Position numbers and translations under genes: made by a program | Shown here: positions 59,201-64,000 of the stretch, piece by piece | Layout: every line of letters begins with the position of its first letter | Position numbering within the stretch: the stretch's first letter is position 1 | The notes under the pieces: model-generated | Databases searched by the model: none | Told to the model about the DNA's origin: nothing | The model's input: only the letters and a program-made list of their open reading frames with translations | NCBI GenBank assembly: GCA_013400115.1 | Contig: VXBP01003505.1 | Span: 114,472-178,471 of the forward strand | Source: Rhinopomastus cyanomelas | Taxonomy: Eukaryota; Chordata; Aves; Bucerotiformes; Rhinopomastidae | Reading direction: 5' to 3' | DNA: 64,000 nt

Positions 59201-62200
59201 TAGTGTTTAAGCCATAATTGCACTGTAAGGCCACTGAAGATACAGGAAAGAAATTAATCCACTGTGTTTTTATCAAGGAGAGAGCTGGGAGAAGTAGGAC
59301 CCTGCTCTGTCTTCTGGTCCTGCAGGTAGCTGCTTCTCTGGCAGCTTGTTAGGTATCACAAGGGGTCATGAAATCACAAAACGTTAGGGATTGGAAGGGA
59401 CCTCGAAAGATCATCCAGTCCAATCCTCCTTCAAGAGCAGGATCACCTAGATCAAGTCACACAGGAACATATCCAGGCAGGTTTTAAATGTCTCCAGAGA
59501 AGGAGACTCCACAACTCTCCTGAGCAGCCCCTTCCAGGGCTCTATCACTCTTGCTGTGAAGAAGTTGCTTCTCATTTTCATGTAGAACCTCCTCTGTTCC
59601 AGCTCACACCCATTACCCCTTGTCCTATCATTAGATGACACTGAGCAGAGCCTGGCTCCATCCTCCTGATGCCCACCTTTCACATATTTCTGAACATTAA
59701 TGAGGTCACCTCTCAGTCTCCCTTTCTCCAAGCTCAAGAGACCCAGCTCCTTCAGCCTCTCCTCATCAGCGAGATGCTCCCCTCCCTTCATCACCTGTCT
59801 GGCTCAGCACTGGACTCTCTCCAGCAGTTCTGTGTCCTTCTGGAACTGAGGGGCCTAGTAGAACTGGACACAGTACTCCAGATGTGGTCCCACCAGGGCA
59901 GAATAGAGGGGGAGGATGTGGAATGATTGCTGCCTAGTGTAAGATGTGCAGACACGCTGCGTTAACGATAGAGCCGAAGCAATCAGGAGGGTGGAAAATG
60001 GCTTGAGGGCATCGATCGAACAGCGTGGGCAAGCTGATGTCACAACAGCGTTGTGAAATGTGCTTGTTTGTTTGACCTGAGACTACACTTAACAAATGGA
60101 TTGTGTGTGTGCAAAAGCAGTTAAGAGCTGGGAGCTGGGTTGTTGCAGAGGGGTAGGTGTGAGAACACCGTGTGACAGGGAGATCCGACTGTTGTTGTTG
60201 ACTAAACCCACAAAAACTTCTTGGCAGCCAGAAATTACCTTGTTGGAGTGACTCTTGTTGAATCAGGCCTTTCAGCCTCAAACTGTAGAGGTGCACAGTG
60301 AAACAAACAACCTGCCAGTGTCCCAGATCACTGTGCAGTCACAGATGGACGGCATGGGAAGAGTCAGCTGGCTTTGCTGACCGGTTTGTGCAGCACTCAG
60401 AAGACCTGTTTGTGTTTCAGGTTGGGGTGATTCAATAGGCAGCCCATCAGAGAGGGGAATGACCTACGATGCCCTTCATGTCTTTGACTGGATAAAAGCA
60501 AGAAGTGGAGAGAACCGTGTCTACATATGGGGACACTCTTTGGGCACAGGGTAAGCATCTAATTCTGGTGGGACTCAGCTTCTGAAAAACACTAAACACT
60601 GACCCTGAGTGTAAGTGCTGTCTGGTGTAGTCCCCAGCCTGGCTTGGAGTCGGTGGCGTAATTGCTGCGGAGTAGCTTCCCCTTTGCTCTCTGCAGAGTG
60701 GGAAGTGCTATGGTGAATGACTACACACTAATTGATCTTGATCCTTCATTGCTTAGAGGGCTACACTGGCAAAAAAGTCACTTAGAATAATGTAAATTGA
60801 CTAAGGGGAGAGAAATTGGATTGTTCCCGATCTCCTCCTGTGATGAACCCGTGTCCGTGCGTCATTTAGAGCAGAAATCAGGCTTCTCTGATCCTCTGAA
60901 GAGTATCGCATCTAGCTGCACATGCATGAGACTTGCTCTTACAAAATGCTTTCCTCAAGTCTTGGCAAACATGCGGCACATAATCAGCACTCCTGCAGGT
61001 GCCTGCACATTCGCATTGCTGGCCACCTGCAACATTTATCACAGAATCATTAGGGATTGGAAGGGACCTCGAAAGATCATCCAGTCCAATCCCCCTGACA
61101 CAGCAGGATCACCCAGACCAAGTCACACAGGAACACATCCAGGTGGGTCTTAAACGTCTCCAGTGAAGGAGACTCCACAACTCCCCTGGGCAGCTCCTTC
61201 CAGTGCTACATCACCCTCACTGGGAAGAAGTTCCTTCTCATGTTGATGTGGAACCTCCTGTGTTCCAGCTCACACCCATTGCCCCTCATCCTATCACTAG
61301 ATGACACTGAGAAGAGCCTGGCTCCATCCTCCTGACACCCACCCTTCAAATGTTTATAGACGTGAACGAGGATGGTGCCTCTTCATTGCTGTGATACTTA
61401 ATATCCTGCTTTGCTTGAGAGAAGGCAAAGGCTTTTCCTTTGACTCTTCTTCTAAATGTTTGCTGTCTTCAGGATTGCTTTTGGGGTCAGAGCATGCTTG
61501 TGGTGTTTCCCAAGGCACTGTAATCTGAGTGGCTTGCAGCTCTGATGCCCTGAATTCCCTGTTGACCATAGCCAGCCAGCTGGATGTTTTCAGAATACCT
61601 GGCCTTTGAGGATTCAGCAGCTTTGGAAATACCCCTGTGCTGTTAGGGAAATACATGGGGAAGACCTTGCTGCTTTCTGATCCAGCTATGGGAAGTCCTT
61701 GTAGTGTCACCCTGGGACCTTGCTCTCCAGCTGCCTGGAACCCCCCTGCCCATAGCTCTGCAATCCCTCCTTTTGTGTTCAGCCTTTGTGGTCTGCGGGT
61801 GTGATGGCTGCGTCACACAGCTGCAGATGTGCTGGGTGCCCGAGAGGCACCTCGAAGAAGCTGCTTCAGAGCAGCTACGTGCTGTGCAGCTTCCTTGAGT
61901 TTATTCACTTACCTTGACGCAGTTGGGTGTGGAAGAACTGTGGGAAACCCAAGTCATTGTGCCTGTCCAGACCCCAGACAGCATGAGAGATGGATGTTAT
62001 GGCAGTGGAATTGTACCTCTGCCACCTTCTACCACTAGAGCTGGCTGCTTTGCAGAGGTCCTGCTCTGGATCAAACACTCCTTGTTGTTGTTTGCAGGGT
62101 TGCGACAAATCTAGTGAGACGCCTTTGCGAGAGAGGTGAGTCTGGTGATGCTCTTCCCACCCAGCCTGGGCCCTACTGGTATATGTTTGTGGCTCTCCTT

Positions 62201-63351
62201 GGAATGCCAGCTGCCCTCGTAAGGCAGCCCCTCACCCTGCTGGCTGCCTGTGTCGCTGTGGTTCAGCACATTGTGTTTGGCCTTTCAGAAACACCCCCAG
62301 ATGCCCTGATACTGGAATCTCCATTCACCAACATACGGGAGGAGGCACGAAGTCACCCTTTTTCTGTGGCAAGTACTCAGTGGCTCTCACACTAGTGAAA
62401 TGTCATTGTATGCTTAGAAATTAACCACCAGAAGTCATGCAGCCGAGTTAACTACCTGACTTGTGGGGTAGCAGTGGTGTTTATAAGCATTAGAGGTCAA
62501 GAGCTGCACTTAATGCTACTACAATAAGCAGTGCCAGGGCCATGTGGGGAGCCTGCTTAAAGAAAGCAGACTGAAATGAGAAAGAGCAGTAAATGTAGGG
62601 AGGTAAAGGTAGACTGCTGTTGCTGGTGGACAGCCAAATCTTTGTGTGTTCATAGAATCATCAGGGATTGGAAGGGACCTCGAAAGGTCATCTAGTCAAT
62701 CCCCCTGCCATAGCAGGATCACCTAGACCAAGTCACAGAGGAACACATCCAAGCGGGTCTTAAATATCTCCAGTGAAGGAGACTCCACAACCTCTTGTGT
62801 TGTAGCTTCTGTGTTGCAGGAGTCTATTTCATGCAAAGCTGGGCTTGCTTTGGTTCACTAGCCCCTTTGTGCTTCATTTCCCTGGTCTGATGTGGCCCTC
62901 TGTTCCAGGCAGCATGGCTGCGAGCTGGCGCTGAACTCGCTGGACACTCAGACCAGGTGTTGGATGCAGCCAGGCCAGTGAGGTCCTCTGGGAGAAAGCT
63001 TTCTTGCAGGAAGGCTGTTGCCAGCAGCAGTGGGATACCTACAGACCATGACCATACAAGCACCCAGAGAGCCTGCTGCAGAGCAGGCTGATAGATGGGC
63101 CTGAAACTGGAGAGGAAAAAGTAACACTGGTGCAAACATAGACCATCTCACTGCAGAGAGCACAGCCAACAGCCAGAGGATGTTACTGGGATGGCAGTGG
63201 TCTGCCCCATCATTGCTGTTTGTGTAACTGTCCTGGTACCTGCCATTAATCCAGATCTTTCCTCTCAGATATACAGATACTTCCCTGGGTTTGACTGGTT
63301 CTTCCTTGACCCCATCACGACAAGTGGAATTAAATTTGCAAACGATGAGAA
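29081..63351 (+). CDS. ABHD12: Lysophosphatidylserine lipase ABHD12 (partial gene, exons 1-10)
   Basis: ABHD12 is a single-pass ER membrane alpha/beta hydrolase that cleaves lysophosphatidylserine and other monoacyl lipids; human loss causes PHARC. Ten plus-strand exons join in frame: 29081-29238, 51627-51751, 53875-53980, 54746-54865, 57584-57614, 58614-58659, 60421-60550, 62098-62135, 62289-62368 and 63269-63351 (917 nt, about 305 residues). Visible features are the N-terminus MRKRNESVTVEHER, an Ala run, the signal anchor at about residues 64-80, NHT sequon at 112-114, HGNAG at 164-168 and nucleophile elbow GHSLG with Ser235 (human Ser246; this N-terminus is about 11 residues shorter). The exons with catalytic Asp and His lie beyond the right edge. 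All introns are GT-AG except intron 9, which has GC. It is distinguished from ABHD12B by near-complete match to ABHD12 and its N-terminus. Confidence 0.97.
29199..29202 (+). other. Start of the imperfect (GCC/GCT)n Ala run in ABHD12 exon 1
   Basis: The nine-Ala run lies at about 29183-29209 and uses a mix of GCC and GCT codons, so it should be less prone to slippage than a pure triplet repeat. Confidence 0.6.
30025..30144 (+). repeat. CR1 3' end, type A
   Basis: From aaaacccgcctggatgtgtt to taatgttctgtgattctg. Confidence 0.93.
30180..30243 (+). repeat. CR1 3' tail
   Basis: Has ggctggacttgatgatccc and ccttacgattctatgat. Confidence 0.8.
30731..30798 (-). repeat. CR1 3' tail, type C-like
   Basis: Has atcatagaatcattaaggtt and atcatcaagtccaactgtc. 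Confidence 0.82.
31202..31260 (+). repeat. Possible relic of a hAT-type DNA transposon end
   Basis: The start cagtgtttctcaaattttt resembles the terminal repeat of old hAT elements in amniotes. No second terminal repeat was seen, so this is weak. Confidence 0.25.
32085..32503 (+). repeat. CR1, type A, about 420 bp
   Basis: From the gatgaaggagtgcaacatc region to ccaatccctgtgattct. Confidence 0.95.
33972..34160. repeat. Two CR1 fragments tail to tail
   Basis: A plus-strand 3' tail (to about 34027, tatgatgattct) is joined directly to a minus-strand type D-like fragment that lacks its own terminal bases (ctccctaacccctagaccat). Confidence 0.75.
34457..35160 (-). repeat. CR1, type A-like, about 700 bp
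   Basis: Starts atcacagaatcacaaaacac. The reverse-strand reading gives DVLLES-like ORF2 segments, broken by frameshifts. Confidence 0.92.
36020..36532 (+). repeat. CR1, type B, about 510 bp
   Basis: Encodes RPHLEYWGQFWAPHFKKEIE, a well-known CR1 ORF2 motif; ends cctcaatagttctgtgatc. Confidence 0.95.
37234..37455 (-). repeat. CR1 3' part, type A
   Basis: Has cacagaacattagggattgg and gcccctgggcagccccttc-like sequence, with a small internal duplication of the gtctcctgagg region. Confidence 0.93.
37960..38428 (+). repeat. CR1, type C
   Basis: Has ctggagcaggtgcagaggag and a tail ttggactcgatgatcccaag. Confidence 0.93.
38700..38765 (-). repeat. CR1 3' tail, type A
   Basis: Has cacagaacattagggattgg. 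Confidence 0.9.
39410..39680 (-). repeat. CR1 3' part
   Basis: Has atcattaagggttggaaggg and ccagagaaggaaactccaca. Confidence 0.9.
39866..39925 (-). repeat. CR1 3' tail, type C-like
   Basis: Has cactcaggttggaaaagacc. Confidence 0.75.
40150..40376 (+). repeat. CR1 3' part, type A
   Basis: From aggtcccacatcaatctgag to cctaatgttttgtgattt. Confidence 0.94.
40852..41040 (-). repeat. CR1 3' part, type A-like
   Basis: Has aatagggcttgaaagagacc and tccagagaaggagactccac. Confidence 0.9.
41271..41393 (-). repeat. CR1 fragment, type C
   Basis: Has cagattggaaaagacccctg and atcgagtccaaccatcaacc. Confidence 0.88.
42390..43078 (+). repeat. CR1, type C, about 690 bp, long open frame
   Basis: An open frame at 42431-42931 reads CR1 ORF2 motifs: MSQQCARVAKKANGILAWM, FWAPQHKAAIEVLEEVQRR and LGLFSLRKRRLRGDLIAV. 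Ends atgatcctatgactct. Confidence 0.96.
43805..44240 (+). repeat. CR1, type A, about 435 bp
   Basis: Open frame through most of the copy, with EERLRELHLLILEKRRLRGD and HWKRLPRVVVESPSLEMF; ends gattctgtgattctatg. Confidence 0.96.
45216..45632 (-). repeat. CR1, type B
   Basis: Has cattgaggctggaacagacc and cttccccagccttgatgctc. Confidence 0.93.
46123..46180 (-). repeat. CR1 3' tail, type B
   Basis: Has tttctgaggctagaaaagac and atcatcaagcccccctatga. Confidence 0.8.
47000..47092 (-). repeat. CR1 3' end, type A, with short inverted segment
   Basis: Same junction as the copy at 19221: gatcacctcactggagaagt. Confidence 0.85.
48566..48631 (+). repeat. CR1 3' tail, type A
   Basis: Has ctgtggcagggggattggac and ctagtgattctgtga. 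Confidence 0.92.
49015..49592 (+). repeat. CR1, about 580 bp
   Basis: Encodes ASGILACIKNSVASRSWEV and RPHLEYCVQFWPPHYKRDV; tail cttccagctgaaattgttct. Confidence 0.95.
49945..50432 (+). repeat. CR1, separate subfamily
   Basis: Has gagcatgtccagagaaaggc and tail cctagaacattctatgattt; different from types A-D. Confidence 0.9.
50970..51532 (+). repeat. CR1, type A, 95 bp before ABHD12 exon 2
   Basis: From the gtggatcagaaagggggatg region to ccctaatgttgtgtgagtct. Contains FWAPHFQKDTELLERVQCRA. Confidence 0.95.
51627..51751 (+). CDS. ABHD12: ABHD12 exon 2 (signal anchor)
   Basis: The acceptor is TTTTCACAG and the donor GTGAGT. It encodes RHGLWFRLQK, then the hydrophobic anchor LLLWLLGVYIAIPFLVK and LCPAIQAKLVFLNF. 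Basic residues before the anchor suit an N-in, C-lumen topology. Confidence 0.97.
52190..53100 (+). repeat. Older CR1 interrupted by a second CR1
   Basis: The plus-strand copy covers 52190-52483 and resumes at about 52964 with gacttggtggagttagcaac. The middle is the minus-strand insert listed separately. Confidence 0.85.
52484..52963 (-). repeat. CR1, type B, nested insert
   Basis: Has cattgaggctggaaaagacc and a minus-strand reading RRDWRERPRELGLFSLEKRR. The bases cattac occur at both ends. Confidence 0.88.
53200..53296 (+). repeat. CR1 3' end, type A
   Basis: From atcttggtctaggtgaccct to gattctatgattctgt. Confidence 0.93.
53875..53980 (+). CDS. ABHD12: ABHD12 exon 3
   Basis: The acceptor is CTATTTCAG and the donor GTAAGG. 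It encodes RVPYFIDLKRPQDQGLNHTC, then NYYLQPEEDVTIGV. NHT is a possible lumenal N-glycosylation site, conserved with human. Confidence 0.97.
53981..54745 (+). other. ABHD12: ABHD12 intron 3
   Basis: About 0.77 kb with no repeat or other feature that I recognise. Confidence 0.92.
54746..54865 (+). CDS. ABHD12: ABHD12 exon 4 (HGNAG motif)
   Basis: The acceptor is CTCCATGCAG and the donor GTGAGG. It encodes HTVPAALWKNARGKDQLWF, EDALGSSHP and VILYLHGNAGT; HGNAG is the oxyanion-loop motif of the hydrolase fold. Confidence 0.97.
54962..55222 (+). repeat. Old, diverged CR1
   Basis: Has cactggaacagtttgcccag and cttccaaccaaaaatgccct. Confidence 0.8.
55800..56105 (-). repeat. CR1, type A
   Basis: Minus-strand reading LEQRRFHINLRRNFFPVMVT and EHWKGLPRGVVESPSLEMF. 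Confidence 0.95.
56592..56975. mobile_element. Candidate solo LTR fragment of an avian endogenous retrovirus
   Basis: Starts tgtcatggtttgaccacagc, resembling the end of widespread avian ERVL LTRs, and shares their layout (A-rich middle, gatatcc near the end). No coding region and no clear target duplication were seen. Family is from memory. Confidence 0.4.
57584..57614 (+). CDS. ABHD12: ABHD12 exon 5 (31-nt microexon)
   Basis: A very short exon encoding GGDHRVELYK after a split Arg codon. The acceptor is CTCCTGCCAG and the donor GTAAGT. Confidence 0.95.
57760..58190 (-). repeat. Old, diverged CR1
   Basis: Has ggcctgttccagtgtttaac and gaagaaatgtttcctaatgt. Confidence 0.82.
58614..58659 (+). 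CDS. ABHD12: ABHD12 exon 6 (46 nt)
   Basis: Encodes VLSSLGYHVVTFDYR plus one base of a Gly codon. The acceptor is TGCCCTACAG and the donor GTATGT. Confidence 0.96.
59368..59925 (-). repeat. CR1, type A, about 560 bp
   Basis: The minus-strand frame reads ADEERLKELGLLSLEKGRLR and EPWKGLLRRVVESPSLETF over about 115 codons. Confidence 0.96.
60421..60550 (+). CDS. ABHD12: ABHD12 exon 7 (nucleophile elbow)
   Basis: The acceptor is TGTGTTTCAG and the donor GTAAGC. It encodes WGDSIGSPSERGMTYDALHV, FDWIKARSGENR and VYIWGHSLGT. GHSLG holds the catalytic serine (residue 235 here). Confidence 0.97.
60551..62097 (+). other. ABHD12: ABHD12 intron 7
   Basis: About 1.5 kb with one type A CR1 (61037-61366). 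I see nothing in 61367-62097. Confidence 0.92.
61037..61366 (-). repeat. CR1, type A
   Basis: Has cacagaatcattagggattg and an intact middle region up to ccacccttcaaatgtttata. Confidence 0.95.
62098..62135 (+). CDS. ABHD12: ABHD12 exon 8 (38 nt)
   Basis: Encodes VATNLVRRLCER between split codons. The acceptor is TGTTTGCAG and the donor GTGAGT. It is followed by a 153-nt intron that stays open in the same frame. Confidence 0.95.
62136..62288 (+). other. ABHD12: ABHD12 intron 8 (153 nt, no stop in frame)
   Basis: A GTGAGT donor and TTTCAG acceptor bound a 153-nt intron whose length is a multiple of three. Read in the frame of exon 8 it has no stop and would encode a largely hydrophobic 51-residue insert. 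Confidence 0.9.
62289..62368 (+). CDS. ABHD12: ABHD12 exon 9 (GC splice donor)
   Basis: The acceptor is GGCCTTTCAG. It encodes TPPDALILESPFTN, then IREEARSHPFSV. The next bases are GCAAGT, not GT. Keeping the terminal Val, which human also has, requires the GC donor. Confidence 0.93.
62369..63268 (+). other. ABHD12: ABHD12 intron 9 (GC-AG)
   Basis: A 900-nt intron starting GCAAGT and ending CTCTCAG. It contains a CR1 fragment at 62651-62797. Confidence 0.88.
62651..62797 (-). repeat. CR1 3' part, type A
   Basis: Has catagaatcatcagggattg; lies inside the GC-AG intron. Confidence 0.93.
63269..63351 (+). CDS. ABHD12: ABHD12 exon 10 (last in window)
   Basis: The acceptor is TTTCCTCTCAG and the donor GTAAGT. 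It encodes IYRYFPGFDWFFLDP, then ITTSGIKFANDE, ending two bases into the next codon. Confidence 0.96.
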
Positions 63352-64000
63352 GTAAGTTCCCTCTTTGGGGTTTCAGCTGTGGCTGCAGTGAGCCCCAGTG
63401 AGATGAAAGGACAGACATCAGACTGCACTACTGGTTTCTGCTTTTTCCTTGAAACATTAACTGAAATTGCTTCATCAAGTATACTCTTGCAAAGCTCTGT
63501 GGCACTCAGCTACACCGTGGAGGTCTTTCCTTATTAGTTATTCTGAATAAGGACAGATGCAGCAGAGAGCACAGAGACTCCTCGGGGATTTGCTCATTTG
63601 GTCCCTGTGGTTGTGCTTTGCAAATGTATGTGGTGGTTAAGCAGAAGCACTTGGGACACTGAAGGCTTGGGAAAAGTCTGTGTTTGGGCCAGTTACCCTC
63701 CATGTAAATATTATTGTCTGTCTTTCCTGAGCCTTTCTGTCAAAAATGTGAGCACTTGTGATTTTGGTTTGCAGTATTGAAACCAAACGAGACTGAGAGA
63801 TGCTGCTTTTAGTGAGATCACAGAATCACAGAACATTAGGGATTGGAAGGGACCTTGAAAGATCTTCTAGTCCAGTCCCCCTGCCACAGCAGGATCCCCT
63901 AGATCAGGTCACACAGGAACATGTCCAGGCAGGTTTTTTAACATCTCCAGAGAAGGAGATTTCCTGGGCAGCCCCTTCCAGTGCTCTGTCACCCTCACTG
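63352..64000 (+). other. ABHD12: ABHD12 intron 10, open at the right edge
   Basis: Nothing is recognisable up to 63817, where a minus-strand CR1 begins and runs off the window. Confidence 0.85.
63818..64000 (-). repeat. CR1, type A, cut by window edge
   Basis: Has cacagaacattagggattgg and continues past the right end. Confidence 0.94.

Larger units (their letters stand above)
57615..60420 (+). other. ABHD12: ABHD12 introns 5 and 6
   Basis: Introns 57615-58613 and 58660-60420 flank exon 6. Each holds one minus-strand CR1, an old one and a type A copy respectively. Confidence 0.92.

Noticed and set aside
62366..62371. GT at 62366 as the true donor of ABHD12 exon 9
   Set aside because: It would remove a conserved Val and has a poor consensus (GTGGCA), while the GC site two bases past it has GCAAGT.
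1..64000. CRISPR arrays, operons, ribosome binding sites, phage or plasmid genes
   Set aside because: The repeated motifs are CR1 copies at irregular spacing and in both orientations; the genes have spliceosomal introns, so the DNA is vertebrate.

Overview
The window is vertebrate nuclear DNA, almost certainly from a bird. It has two intron-rich genes with standard GT-AG splice sites, and it is crowded with 3'-end fragments of CR1 LINEs whose tails read like attctatgattct. By hand I count nearly 60 CR1 pieces covering roughly a quarter of the window. That is high for a bird and would suit a CR1-rich lineage such as woodpeckers and relatives, but the species is inference. There is no bacterial, viral or organellar gene content, and I recognised no tRNA or rRNA gene.

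Left part (1 to about 28.7 kb): the minus strand carries PPP2R5D, the delta B56 regulatory subunit of protein phosphatase 2A. Eleven consecutive coding exons lie between 19663 and 4592. They give an uninterrupted reading frame of about 454 codons, from the poly-Q/poly-P N-terminal region through most of the B56 helical-repeat domain. The C-terminal exons lie beyond the left edge. The exon with the initiator ATG was not found; it may be in the 327-base N gap (25123-25449), or I may have missed it.

Middle (about 28.7-29.5 kb): a CpG-rich, TATA-less promoter island holds exon 1 of ABHD12 on the plus strand and two YY1-like motifs. PPP2R5D and ABHD12 are arranged head to head.

Right part (29.1-64 kb): the plus strand carries ABHD12, a membrane-anchored lysophosphatidylserine lipase. 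Exons 1-10 are visible and encode about 305 residues: signal anchor, oxyanion-type HGNAG motif and the nucleophile motif GHSLG. The exons with the catalytic Asp and His lie beyond the right edge. Intron 1 is 22.4 kb and full of CR1. Intron 8 is only 153 nt and is open in frame. Intron 9 appears to use a GC donor.

CR1 copies fall into several visible types by their 3' ends: type A (attagggattggaaggga, the most uniform and probably youngest), type B (ctgaggctggaaaagacc), type C (caggttggaaaagacc, with gagtccaacc), type D (accatggctggaaaagacc) and older diverged ones. Where long enough, they encode the C-terminal part of CR1 ORF2. CR1 coordinates are accurate to about 5-30 bases. I found no new molecular system. 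The most checkable points are the GC-AG intron, the in-frame short intron, the head-to-head gene pair, and several rearranged or nested CR1 copies.
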